NCBI GenBank assembly: GCA_024752435.1
Contig: CP103030.1
Location: 310,001 to 374,000 of the forward strand
Direction: 5' to 3'
DNA: 64,000 nt
Source: Allantophomopsis cytisporea
Taxonomy: Eukaryota; Ascomycota; Leotiomycetes; Phacidiales; Phacidiaceae
Part shown: positions 22,805 through 34,604 of the stretch, piece after piece
How positions within the stretch are numbered: the stretch's first letter is position 1
Layout of the letters: the number at the start of each line of letters is the position of its first letter
Program-made: the position numbers and the translations under genes
The notes under the pieces: generated by a model
What the model was told of the DNA's origin: nothing
The model's input: only the letters and a program-made list of their open reading frames with translations
Databases searched by the model: none

Positions 22805-25800
22805 TGTGAGAGTGAAATATGAGAACCGAGATAGAACCAGATGATGGTTCGAATAAAACACGATCGAGATGTGAGGTGAGTTTGTATAAAGACCGTGTAT
22901 GAGCCAGGCTAATCTTGATAGTATAGGTAGTCGATGATGAGTAGATCGAAGGTTGTAGAAATTGTTTTGAGAGTTGAAGTTTTGTGGTACGAGGTATTAT
23001 AATAAAATCATGACTTTTCAGCTTCCAAATGATAATTAAAATAGATTTCGGGGAGCAGTGGTCTGCCTTAACTAAATATCAAGCTCGACCTCCAGAGTAG
23101 GCAATTGTGGATCAACGGATTCCGAGGAGTCGAGCCTGTGATGGTCCTATCTAAATCCTAAACAGAGACGTTGAATCTAATGACGATCCATAAGCTAATC
23201 ATCACTTCGAGGCGACCTTACCAAGCTCACCTTGGAAAGTGCTATGCAATGCAGAGCGATAATGCTCTCCGGCTTTAGTCTCTCCAGCTGCTCAGGGGCG
23301 CTGCAAACTTTCAACGAAAGCACCAGATTGCCTTCTGCAAGCGGGTTCCGTTCCAACAGCCAGCCCTTGGTCCGAAGTCAAGCAAGCATCTTACGTGGCC
23401 GAGACAGAGTCCAGGGTCATGGGAGCAAATCAGTGGTGTTGGAATGTCCCACAGAGGGGTTTAGCGGCGCAAGGCAGGCGAAGGTTAAATGTCGCCTCAC
23501 TATACTAAACGAACTTGTAGGCTGTTTGTCTCTTGGGATCTCGAGCCGCTGTGCGCAGACGCCGTACCTTACCTGGACAAGGGCTGGGAATTGATCAATC
23601 AGATCAGACACCGGGATACGATGAGGCAGAAGGCTGAGCTGACGAATTGGGTGTTTAATAAAATCCAGGTCCATGAATAATAGGCTTGTGGGAGCTTGTA
23701 AAGCTTCCTGACGGGGAATCTGGGTAAATTCCCGCTGAGATTTGAAGCCGTCGGAATACCGACGGCTCTTTCGTGCAGGGTCTCTTTTGCGAGCCTGACC
23801 GTTGACAACGGCAGCTATGTGTGCCCTTAGCACGGTGTTTGATGGATTAATCGAGCTTGGAGCACGGTTGGAAAAAGTTACGAAGGGGTGAAATCAAATC
23901 AGCATGAGGACTCTATGCCAGATACGATCGCAGCTGTCTCACACTCTCCTCAATGATCTGTTGACGGAAGAGAGTTCGAGTTGAAGTATGAAATGTTGCG
24001 GGCCTCCGTTTTCCTTTACTGATACGATACTTTACGATATGATTCAAATCTCATATTGCATACTTTGACATAACACCCACTCCACTTCGATATACTCTCT
24101 CTCCGCAGTTCATAGCTCAAATCTCTCCCCTCCTCTAAATAAATCCACATTCATCTCATCTCACAAATCACCTCTTCTAAAATCAAGCCTGAAAGCAAAC
24201 GCCGCTCTGCATCCGTCGCCCCGGCTCGATTAGACACATCTTAGGGGAGGGCACGTTGGTCTTCTCGTTATTGTGGACCAGAACCAAGCGAACGACTCCA
24301 GTAATTTCAACTACCGGGGCCCCTCTCCGTATTAGCACTCGACCCACGAGCCAAGCTACGGACCAATGATCGCTGAGAGAGGCTACTTGGCACGTGATAT
24401 GGTCCACACACTCATTTTATTATTGGTGTCCTGTCAATGTTGTTCTGGCTCGGATTCTGTGAAAGTCAGCATTCTGCATATCCGAGAGCTTCGGATCCGG
24501 TGTATCTCGAAGGGAGTCTATCTCAGCAGGCCATACGATCTTTTGCCTAAAGCTGATTTAATATATTGTACCCCGTATCAGAGAGACGCGCTTCGAAAAC
24601 TCGTAATGCGCATAGTAGTTATTCGCTCACAAAGGAGGCAAGGGACACGTTCTTGGTCCTTATGGAGCCAGAGTATAGTGACGACGGCTATGAATTGATC
24701 TTTGGCATTGTAAGCGTGAAATCATTTACGCAGTTTATGAGCGCCAAGATGGTTTTACGTTTTTAGGCTTGCTCATATTTCATATTCCGTGAAAGTAAAC
24801 ATTAAATCTATTTTCAACTTACTACCGTGTATGTCCAATAAACTACAAGCAAACGGCATGTGCGGATGTATTACCGGTCCATATCAGCTCCAGCAATCGA
24901 TCTAACTCCGCGGAATATATCGAAGTCAAGTTATAACCATTTAATAATATGGGGAACCGCAGTAGGGATCTAGGATGACTCGGGCCGAGATAATCAGAGT
25001 AGGACAGAGTATCTTGCATAAAGACGCCTGTAAGTATCGATACGCGTGATGCTTATGCTTCAGATGCAAGGGAGTGGAAGGTTTTCGGAGAGGACAATGT
25101 CTTTCACAAAGATTACCTGGTAGGATTCGGACATCTGCTGCATTATGTCAAAAACTAAATGTACATAGATAGACAATGGATCCTCAGGATGGAAACGAAG
25201 CCCAACCTGTGCTCCAGTTTGGAATGATACTCGATATAGAAGAAATGTCAGACAACGATCGTCATTGATAAAGCAGTAAAGTGATTGTGTATTCAAGATG
25301 AGAATGAGAAATCTCGACTTCCGCGGAGGCATGGCCATACACACTTCTACATCCAAGTTGTATGACATTTGTATCACACTTATTATTGGAAAGCGGTCCC
25401 AGATCCGTTTTTGCATGAAGCTAAACCGTTCGATTGGACCTGTAGCTCATACGTGCGTACTGTGTACACTGATCAACTCGTCGATTCGATGTTTGGATGT
25501 CGAATTTTGAGTCATGTCTCAAAAGCACCTATCTTGCTGTTGCAAATCGTGAGAAGCAAGCCAAGACGATGGAAAAAGATACAGGAGGTCAACACAAGAT
25601 CTGCAGAAGATATCTCTTATCCATAACATAGAATATCCATAACATACTAATCTACTTTGATGGTGACTTTCGCACGTAAGAATTGTGCAAGAGAATCATT
25701 TCATTCTGAAGCATGCATTGTATGTACACAAGCTCTTCATTTGTATTCGTAGCCATAAATAGTTTTGTAGTCTAACATTGACGTCGCTCCTAGCCTTGTC

Positions 25801-25877
25801 ATCCAGCCTCGCCTACTAACAACCTCAATGATCAACAATTCATCCATCGTCTAGTAGCACGATTCACAACTTCTGTT
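22805..25877. other. intergenic, no gene recognised
   Basis: About 3 kb between the hydrolase gene and the FHA-protein gene, whose starts diverge, so both promoters lie here. The part at 23230-23830 is less A+T-rich and has overlapping open frames on both strands, but none has a recognisable domain. It contains a perfect 8-bp inverted repeat with a 4-base loop at 23747-23766. Nothing else could be assigned. Confidence 0.5.
23747..23766. repeat. perfect inverted repeat, 8-bp arms, 4-base loop
   Basis: GCCGTCGG then AATA then CCGACGGC. The arms are G+C-rich in otherwise A+T-rich surroundings and could form a stable hairpin or serve as a dyad protein site. No function is assigned. Confidence 0.7.
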
Positions 25878-26765
25878 ATGCCTTCACCCTCACCCACTAG
25901 ACAAGACCGCCCATCGCGGCGGCGTCCACGCTCACGATCTCCTTCCTCCGAAGAACACTCACGCCGCCACCGTCATCGATCACGGTCCCGCGACGCAGAG
26001 CGCAGCCGACGACACGAGAAGAGCTCCCGGCGAGACAACGACCGAGATTCACGGGACCATGACCGAAGCCACAGACGGCGCTCGCTGAGTCCCACCCCGA
26101 AGGAAGAGCGAAGCTCACATCGCCGAAGGACATCTCGGGAGCGGGATCGAAAGCCCAAGCGGGAATCCGAGGAGAAAGACAAGGGTGCACTGCGCAAAGC
26201 TGCTGGACCACTGCCGTCGCAGGAAGCGGCATTCACTGGCGGCGACAAGGCACTTGTGCCTGGTGAGAAACCTGTCGAGAAACAGCTGCCGAATTTCCAG
26301 CCTACTGGCGCGCTGGCTGCTGCGAGTAACAGTATTGCGCAAGCGGATGGCACAACTATTGTCCTGAAATATCATGAGCCTGGAGAGGCGCGGAAACCGC
26401 CTGCCAAGGATGCGTGGAAATTATTTGTGTTTAAGGGCAGTGATATTGTGGATACGATTGAGCTTTCTTCGCGGAGCTGTTGGCTTGTAGGGAAGGAGAG
26501 GGCGGTGGTGGATTTATTGGCTGAGCATCCGAGTATTAGTCGGCAGCATGCTGTGATTCAATTCCGGTATGTGGAGAAGAGAAATGAGTTCGGGGACAAA
26601 TTGGGGAAGGTCAGACCGTATTTGATTGATTTGGAGAGTGGGAATGGGACGCTGCTTAACGGGGACAAGGTTGAGGCTGCGAGATATCTAGAGTTGAGGG
26701 ACAAGGACATGTTGAAGTTTGGGCATAGTACGAGGGAGTATGTGCTCATGCTACCGCCGAAGTGA
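25878..26765 (+). CDS. PML1: FHA-domain protein of the SNIP1/Pml1 family, 295 aa
   Basis: Homologue of Smad nuclear interacting protein 1 and yeast Pml1, a subunit of the RES pre-mRNA retention and splicing complex. Single exon. The first 110 residues are an Arg/Ser/His-rich nuclear tail with many RS and SR pairs. The FHA domain occupies about residues 190-290: SCWLVGKERAVVDLL, HPSISRQHAVIQFR (the Ser-x-x-His phosphopeptide loop), LIDLESGNGTLLNG, then KFGHSTREYVLM at the C-terminus. The layout (RS tail plus C-terminal FHA) and length match the family. Its last 15 bases overlap the 3' end of the convergent gene on the other strand. Confidence 0.93.
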   Translation: MPSPSPTRQDRPSRRRPRSRSPSSEEHSRRHRHRSRSRDAERSRRHEKSSRRDNDRDSRDHDRSHRRRSLSPTPKEERSSHRRRTSRERDRKPKRESEEKDKGALRKAAGPLPSQEAAFTGGDKALVPGEKPVEKQLPNFQPTGALAAASNSIAQADGTTIVLKYHEPGEARKPPAKDAWKLFVFKGSDIVDTIELSSRSCWLVGKERAVVDLLAEHPSISRQHAVIQFRYVEKRNEFGDKLGKVRPYLIDLESGNGTLLNGDKVEAARYLELRDKDMLKFGHSTREYVLMLPPK

Positions 26766-27773
26766 GATCTCAATAGAATTTACTGAAGCAATTATCAGGC
26801 ATGATGGGTTATTTGACTTTGTGATGTGAATTTCTAGCTTTCTGGATAAGTATACTAGTGTATGATGAGTCCGGCGTTCCAAATCCTGGACGATCCAAAG
26901 TATGCGATCGACTCCAAGTTCTGGATAATCAGATGCGAGAACTGTGTTCACATTCTCATATTTGCTTGCATTACGCATCACCCCTTTTTCATCCATTAAC
27001 CACACCACGCGCTCATATCGCTCTCTTTCCCTCACAGCCAGACATGGAATCTCCCTGTCCTTTCCAAACGCCTTTTCAGAAGCGGCCTCATACAATTGCA
27101 GCTCTATCCACTTGCGTACATACTTGGGCTTTAGAAATGCATAGCCATCGATCTCAAAACAACGGCACGTCTCAAGATTCTTATGTTGTGGAAACCAGAT
27201 CTCAACCTTGAAATACTCCAACTGAAAGGCCTTGATACCTTCCATAATGGACTTCTCTTCCTCTTTGTTCTCCTCTGTCAGAACTTGCTTTAAATACCGC
27301 TTGTCGCATAAGACGTCGCGTGTCATTTTGTGGAACTCGCCTTGCCTGACCCTGTATCCCACCGGCGAGATGGGGCTATCATATTTACCCCAGTGCTTCA
27401 GGTCTGCGTATACGACGATCTTGCAGATATCAGTGGCCTTCGATATTCTTCTCTTGACCTTTGAGAACTCGCGGCTGGGTCTTTGTCGTTCGCTCACCTC
27501 ATCAAGGATTTTCTCGTAAAGCTCCTTCCAGGGAAAGCGTTTGCTGTGCACGAAGTTTCTTCCCTTGCGGTAAGAAGCACCGTCATCATCGATGTAGGGT
27601 CCATACGTCAGTAAGTACATGTGGTACTTCATTTCGCGATACGCGGCTACGATGTCTGAATTCCGAATCGTATCTTCAATGCTAGACTGGCGTGCAATGG
27701 CTTCAGAGCCTGTATTTGTATGCAGAGATGGGTCCAACGAGTAGCGCATGGGAACTAGTCCTGCCATCTCCAT
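26751..27773 (-). CDS. hypothetical protein, 340 aa
   Basis: Uninterrupted frame of 340 codons with an ATG at 27773; the codon use and amino-acid mix look genuinely coding. It is rich in charged residues (Lys, Arg, Glu) and Tyr, with no signal peptide or membrane segment. Stretches such as DICKIVVYADLKHWGKYD, YFKVEIWFPQHKN and EIDGYAFLKPKYVRKWIEL look structured, but I recognise no family. The last 25 or so residues (after the HHTLVYLSRKLE stretch) are less convincing and overlap the PML1 stop, so an unseen intron or earlier end is possible. Likely cytosolic or nuclear; function unknown. Confidence 0.75.
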   Translation of the reverse strand: MEMAGLVPMRYSLDPSLHTNTGSEAIARQSSIEDTIRNSDIVAAYREMKYHMYLLTYGPYIDDDGASYRKGRNFVHSKRFPWKELYEKILDEVSERQRPSREFSKVKRRISKATDICKIVVYADLKHWGKYDSPISPVGYRVRQGEFHKMTRDVLCDKRYLKQVLTEENKEEEKSIMEGIKAFQLEYFKVEIWFPQHKNLETCRCFEIDGYAFLKPKYVRKWIELQLYEAASEKAFGKDREIPCLAVRERERYERVVWLMDEKGVMRNASKYENVNTVLASDYPELGVDRILWIVQDLERRTHHTLVYLSRKLEIHITKSNNPSCLIIASVNSIEISLRR

Positions 27774-28638
27774 TGTATATATCTCTACCGGGAATCTGCC
27801 CCAACTCTGGTTGATCAGTACTTTTCACCCGTTCGGGATTCTAGAAACTCACGATGAGCGGCATGTTCGATGTTCTGTAATCAATAAAACTTCAAGATTG
27901 GATAGACAGAGAGATGTGAAGGAACGGATGCTGGAAATGTTGAAAAATGTTGAACTTCAAAGTGTAAGTTGAACGTGGAATCATTATGGTTAATTGTGGT
28001 AGCGAGAAGCAAGCTTGCCATTCCCTTTACTCGTTTCATCAATCAAGAAATCTATTCTAGCAATAAGCTAGCTATATTTCACTTGAGCATATGATGAGAT
28101 ACTTTAACGACCACCTTAATAATCGTATTAGCGTGGGGTGTGGACTAAACAGATGTATGGCTCAAGTAGACACGAATCTCAATTGGCTCTTTTACGTTAT
28201 GGGCAGCATAGATATCTAATCTCAGATCTGATCCCTTTTATCTATTTTTCATTCATTTCTCAATTTGGTATGGAACAGCATCATGATCCAATTTTGCATA
28301 GCATCACCTTACGTTTAACGTTTGCCTTCACAATCTTGAAGCCAGTCAATCTCTTAAGATTCAAATTAGTCAAATGGCTGCATCAGAGTTTGAGGTCTGA
28401 CAATTAGGAATAGTCAAACTAGTTGGAATCTTGAATATGCTACATATCATCACATATAGTCGCCTCGATCCTGCATTAGCACGATCACGGCATGATCTCC
28501 ATTCTAATTATTAGATTTCCCTAAACTTCCAGACCCACATGAACTTCTGCTGCCAAAAAGAGGACTAGCACACTTAATAAGAGCATGTGTCAAACGGTCC
28601 TACGTTGCTCTCTCACTCCGTTCCGACATGATTTCCAA
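27774..28638. other. intergenic, no gene recognised
   Basis: About 0.9 kb, A+T-rich, between the start of the hypothetical gene and the 3' end of the phosphodiesterase gene. TATATA close to 27775-27783 lies directly at the hypothetical gene's start and is too near to be its TATA box. Nothing else recognised. Confidence 0.5.
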
Positions 28639-31082
28639 TCACTCGCTATATGTTCCATTGACTTCTGTATTCAACCAGTCCTCCCCCAAGACAGCGACTA
28701 GCGCAGATTTGATCGACTCAATTCCCGAAGAACCGATGACATTCAAGATAGGAATGATAGCCGATCCATCGCATTCCCCTCTCTGAACGATTGTAGTGAC
28801 AGCAGAGGTATCTCTCTTGAAACTGACGCCAGGAGACACAGTTCCACAGTTGTACTGCGACTGCGCTGCACGTAGCTGGCAGATCTCGGCAGTCTTACAG
28901 TCAGAGTCACAAGTCGAGAGGTCATAGTCACGGGACTTGCGAGAGTAATACGCCTGGAAGGCATCGTCGTTATCTTCGAATAGCACAGTCAGATTGTGCC
29001 AGAAAGCTGGTGTTAATTCTGCCGCGCTATCAGTGATTGGGGGGCTTAAGAGCGATCCATATGCTTCTTTCACACTGTACAGAAGCTCCCAAGTTGGATC
29101 ATCTTGGTATGTGGGCGAGCTGATGTTTGCATAGTACACGCTGTAGTCAAGTATACCAAATGTCTCGGGATCTACAGAATAGACGCGGAATGTAGGGTTT
29201 CCAGATGTGGGCGTTAGAGCAGGTGCTATGTAGGATACCATAGTTGCGGTAGCGAAGCTTTGGTCGGTATAGTTGGAGTATGAAATCTCGAATTCGTCTT
29301 TGTGCGTGTGACTGTTCGGTCAGCGGGGTAACAGTGGAAGTAAGCAGAGATCCCTACCCAAAGAACATCGCGGATATGGTTGCATCAAAGCGTTGCACAA
29401 TCTGGTCGAAATAGTTGGATGCATCATGAAAAGCATCCGTGGCTCCTAGCGGCATGTGCCCCATCAACCAGACGCGTTCGCCAGCAGTCTCTGCAGCCTC
29501 TAGCTCAGTGACCAGCCATGAGAGAATTCCAGATGGATCACGTTCCATTGTGGCCTCGTAAGTCCAGAAGTTTTCCTTTTCATGGTTAGATTATGCAGTC
29601 TGAAGAACAAGTGGAAACCTGCCTTGTACCAGAACATGGTGTTCACGGAGATCAACCGGAGACCTGTGGTTGAATCTAATACCGAGTAGCACCCAGATGT
29701 ATTTGCTACAGTCTCAGCTGCCGCTGATCCAATCCAGGAGTTCCACTCCGTAGAAAGGTTATTGTACACCCATTGACTGCTGAGAGTTGTATCTATGTCC
29801 GCTGGCGGAAAGGAGTTGACAGGGGATGTGTCATGATTACCGACGACTCCATAAGTCTGGCCTAGGCCTGACATTCTGCTAAATGCGTCGGACAGATCAT
29901 TTGCGACTTCTGTATCTGTTGTTCCGTCAGTCTTCTGTCATCCATACGTCTTAACACTCGCTATATCATCACTTACCGGTTACAGCCCATACTGCACCTT
30001 CGACAACATCTCCGGTGAAGATACTGCATAGTAAGTTTCTGGGAAGCCATAAGATTTTCAATAACTTACGTGAATGTTCTATCTGGAACAAGAGACTCGA
30101 TAGCCGCATACAAGCTCTCCTCGAGGGTGAGAGGTGAGTCACAGTTGACATTCCCATATTCTCCAGCAGGGTAATCTGTAACGCCCACAGCCTCGTCAGA
30201 AGTATAAGCTCTGCAGCAGATGTTTTCGGTGCAGTTATAAGAAGCACCTAACGGCACGAAATCAGCTACAGTACAGCAAATAGCATTCCATTCTCACCTT
30301 CCTCATAACTAAGATCGACGTGGATATCGGAAATGTGCACTACTTGAAGAGGGGTTTTGCCACTGACTGTTGGTCGAGATGTATCTGGCTTGGTCGTCAC
30401 ATTAACAGTGTATTCTTGAACATCGGGCCATTCGCAAAGGCCAAATACTACTGATCGTCAGCACTTAAAGTCCCTAACTTTGAACGTCAGGCTCTACTTG
30501 TTAAGCAGAAGAGTTGCGAAGTTCGTGTATCGATTGTCATCTCCCGCAGGTCATGTGCGAGAATGGGTCCCTCGAGAGCAATTGCCCCAGAACTATCACA
30601 TCTTTTAGTATTGGCGTTCTCTTGGGATGTATTTCCTGAAACAGATTCGTTATGTGCACCACGTCTATAGCACAATCTGTCTTCAAGAAGAGTGACGAGC
30701 TTCTTACCAAACATCGTCACCTTCAGACGTCTCTTTAGTGTTAGCTCATAATAATATTCTTGATTTTTCTGTGCAAAACTTACAACATCCTCACACACGG
30801 TAGTGATCACAGAAACGAAGTCATCATTACCGAGGTGCGCAAGAGTTTGCAAAACGAGGAGCAGAGCCTGTACCATTTAGATCTCCTAATTGGAACTATA
30901 GGTTGGAATAATCCTACATTGCAAGATGCACAGGTAGTAGCGTCTTCAATAGCTGTCAATATTTCAGAGACTGTATCACGCTTCGCAATCGCCTGGAGTG
31001 TGTTGGTAGTGACATCTGAAAAAGTAGTGGCGAGCATAGGAAACCCAATGAGAGCCAGACCGAGCGCTGATGTGAGCTTCAT
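28639..31082 (-). CDS. secreted acid sphingomyelinase-like phosphodiesterase, 677 aa
   Basis: Calcineurin-like metallophosphoesterase of the acid-sphingomyelinase group, which hydrolyses phosphodiester head groups outside the cell or in the vacuole. Nine exons: 31082-30918, 30867-30784, 30720-30498, 30450-30298, 30247-30070, 30023-29977, 29915-29623, 29575-29358 and 29311-28639 (2034 nt, in frame). A signal peptide leads into a saposin-B-like region (TTCASC, LVLQTLAHLGND, ALEGPILAHDLR, SQLFCLT, GLCEWP). Metal motifs follow in order: HISDIHVD, FTGDVVEG, VVGNHDTS, LMGHMPLG and FFGHTH. The C-terminal extension has further cysteines. The intron at 29622-29576 must use a GC donor to keep frame. 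A 72-nt GT-AG segment inside exon 3 could also be removed without changing frame. The exon 3 acceptor is uncertain by 12 nt. Confidence 0.92.
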
Positions 31083-33917
31083 CGTGGAGAGTGGAAAGCG
31101 AAAATGAAGGGACTCAGAAACTAAGCTGATGCTTCATATACACAAGTTGTCTCCACGATAACAGAACGTCGTACAGCCTTTTGTATAATATTTCGAATCT
31201 TGACATGCAGCCGGCATACTGAGCGTCATCCCGCACCTCAAAAGAGATTGTCAAGTACACAATGTGGACATTCTTGTGTTGTGTAAAGGATTCGACCTGC
31301 CCGATTAAACGATTGAACTACTGCAAACCGACTTCGAGATCACTCAAACTGGGTTCATATTCAATCTCGAAACCTGCTTTGGACGGACTCCGAGATGTGA
31401 TGGATTCAGGAACGCTGCATGACTATCAGCTATTAGCCAGGGTAGATGAAGTAACAAACAGGAATGAAGGAAGCAGAGAACGTGGGAGACGGCATTAACA
31501 TGTATGCAATCTAAGTATTATCGCTCTGACAGGCATGCCGATAAACGATAAATTAAATTTCTCTTAGCCGTTGTCAACATCATTGGCTATCGTGGACTTC
31601 GTATTGAGCGTTCTGTGATGCATTATCCTAGAAAATATCCATGGTAGAAAAGCTTCTTTTACTTTATTCCTATTCGTCTTATCCATCATAATCAACTGCG
31701 GGGATCTGTCTGTGCCATCTATTTGTTTCCCCGGTAGCAACGACTATCCGACCACACTTGACGCACGTGTTTTCATTGCGATACGAATGCGGTTATGTAT
31801 CGGCGATAAATGATTATGTCTACGTATGTCAATCTAGATTTGTTGTTACATTGCTCAGTGTGATATTCTGTTCAGCTATAATTATACAACTTCCCTTGTC
31901 ACTCTCATATGCAGCTATTTTCTGCTATACGGCTCTCATACAAGGTCTAACATGCTCTCAAAATGTGATTTGGTGTATACAAAGCGATAAATAAATACAG
32001 TATTGGAAAGCCGACGAAAAATAATAGAGATAGAGGTATTCTTCTCACATATCGTATGTTTTAGTAAGTTAAGTAAAAAAGAAGATAATTTATCTCTGCG
32101 TTCCTCTCAGGAAGCAGAAGCAGAAAATTCGATATAAATACCGGGTTATTGAATTCTTATATAACACATAAGTTATTCAACAGGTAATTGAGTCATTCAT
32201 TTAATCGATTTGCTTGATTCAACCACAGCATAGTATAACCCTACATTGTTATAAAACTTACATGACCAGGTACCTATATATGTCTGCTTGTTGCCTGCTA
32301 TCATTCTATCCTATGCTAGCTACCCTAGCTATCTAAGTGTCTATATATGCTACCTGGAATCCAACACAGGCATACCGTTATATTGTATCTGTATATAGTG
32401 TGCACATTTATGCAGCCATGCAGTAAACCACACAGCCTATGGTTAGGTACCACTCCTTTTTGAATCCGAATTAGGTATATAATTGTATGGCCTTGCTAAA
32501 TCTCAAAAATGACCTCAATTCTGGTTTGTGCCTCCTCTGGAACTATACTTGTAGCTTAGAACGCATAAGTTTATGGAAAATCAAAACAAATCTTCAGCGC
32601 TACCACTAGAGTAAAGCTTAGATCTAGGAAGCTCTTTGCGGCACTTGAGCGCGGGTAGTTTGCTTCAAATTGTTCCACTGCAAAGCGTTTCCAAGTTTCC
32701 CAGAGTTCGTAGCTAATGAGAGGAAAGAAACCAATGATCAAATCCTAACAAGTGCAACTGCTGTCTTCTCTCAAAGCAAGCTTATCATCTGGTGAATGAA
32801 GAGCTTACAAATAATTGTTATCCCATAGCTCCAATTTTGTTGAGAAATCTGGCTAACACCAGCAACTCCAGTCGCTTCCAGATGTCTCACCATGATAGCC
32901 CAAAATGACATGAATACCCATGACTTAGCAGAAATTGGCATCTACATCTCTTGAAGCGCCATCTTGAGCTTAAGGCTACCTATTCCTGTCAACTGGAGTC
33001 AAGAGGGTTGAGCGAGGCCACTCATAAGGTTATTTGCAACTTCAATAGAGCTGTAAAGATCAACAAATATTTTGCCATTACAAGAATACAATATCAACAC
33101 GGATGGGACTGAGTTTGCTGTTACGAGTTTATGATCGACACAAATGATTGTAAGAGGGTCGCATAAGCCAAATTGGAAGATGGCAAGGAGACGAGAATGA
33201 ATTACAGTTATTCGGTGTATTGATGCTGCAGACGGCTGGTAATCACTGTGAATTTATGAAAGGTCAACACCTTGACTCTGGCCATGGTCATATAGACTCG
33301 ATAGATTTGGACGGATTTAATCCCTAAACTTGTAAAGTGTTAATAATTCAGGTGAAGTTATCAGTAACATCGGTTATTCTGGCTTTGAGAAGATCGGTTT
33401 AAGTAATCATAAGCGTTACGCAGCGCCCAGGCTGCCTTCAGCAATTGCTTAGGTGTATTTTAAAAGGATTAAAATATAAAAGAAGCTATTATTAATTTTC
33501 TCTGTACTCCCAAGCTTTACTGCTTCAAGGTTGCTAGGGCATTACGTAGAAAATATAAACACCAAGTACAAGTGATTATATACATTAATCATAACTGTAG
33601 GAGCATCTTCTATCTTTCCCATACCGATATCTTAAGAAAAGGTAGTCAATCCGGTCACCTGACGCTTAGACGGTTTTAGTGGTTCGTGGGGTTACCCGAA
33701 CCGAATTCTGCCTGCGACCATCCGCTTCCAACGGCACGGAGACAATCGGTCGTGCGCACGACATCTAGACAATTATCTTTTGCTTGAACACCTGTCATCC
33801 ATCCACCAATTCCATCATCAAAGGTCGCATTCATTTTGTAGACTTTCTCCAATCCGCCTCCCCTCAAATTCATCTTCTATTGCTCAGCTTCCAGCTTGAC
33901 GCGTCAATACCTTCAAA
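31083..33917. other. A+T-rich intergenic region, no gene recognised
   Basis: About 2.8 kb between the starts of the divergent phosphodiesterase and Pho88 genes. From about 31500 to 33650 it is strongly A+T-rich, dense in TA steps and without long open frames. This could reflect RIP-decayed repeat DNA, but no transposon end or coding relic was seen, so that is only a guess. The last 300 bp should hold the Pho88 promoter. Confidence 0.5.
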
Positions 33918-34604
33918 ATGGCGATCAGTCCTCAAATGTATGTCGCCTCTTCATAGCAGTCGCAATTCAAGCTGACTTGAACGCAGTACCAACCTTGTCG
34001 TCATCCTTGTGATGATGCAGGTCTCTAAGAAAATTCCATTCGAGGATCCATCAGTTCTCAACATTGTCCGTGGAACTTACTTGGTTTCCAATCTCATCAT
34101 TGCGGCTGTTTACTACTATGTTTATCTTCAAATCATCAAGAAGAAGGGTATGTCGTCCGGTTCCACAGCCTAATCCTTCAGCATAATAAAATTGAAACTA
34201 ACTTGTCAGATTTGACCACCCTTAAGTATGTCGAGCCAGCCCCAATGGGCTCCGCCGAGGAACCAAAGCTCGTCACCACCACTGTCCAAGCCTACGATCT
34301 CCAACAACTCCGCGCCCTTTACAAGTCTCAATTGATGGGTGTTGGAATGATGGGAGTCATGCACTTGTACTTCAAGTACACCAATCCACTTCTCATCCAG
34401 TCCATTATCCCACTCAAGGGCGCTTTCGAAGGAAACCTTGTCAAGATCCACCTTTTCGGCACTCCAGCTTCTGGTGACTTGAAGAGACCATTCAAGGCTC
34501 CAGCTGGTCTTTTGGCTGGCCTCCAGGGAGGCGAAATTGCTTCGGACAAGAAGACAATTGAGGCTGCTGAGAAGGCTGGTCGTGGTGGTGTCAAGGACGA
34601 GTAG
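33918..34604 (+). CDS. PHO88: Pho88/Snd3 ER membrane protein, 191 aa
   Basis: ER membrane protein of the Pho88 family (yeast Snd3/Pho88), linked to SRP-independent targeting of membrane proteins and to phosphate transporter maturation. Three exons: 33918-33937 (20 nt), 33987-34147 and 34210-34604, with introns of 49 and 62 nt, in frame. Residues 1-60 hold the conserved MAISPQITNLVVILVMMQV, the KIPFEDPSVLNIVRGTY loop and a membrane segment (LIIAAVYYYVYLQII). The second half has YDLQQLRALYKSQLMG, MGVMHLYFKYTNPL and FGTPASGDLKRPFK, all typical of the family. The length is normal. The very short first exon is supported by the conserved N-terminus. Confidence 0.97.

Noticed and set aside
23232..23833. 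Overlapping open frames of 120 and 138 codons on opposite strands
   Set aside because: Both are open by chance in a less A+T-rich block; no motif, signal peptide or splice pattern supports either.
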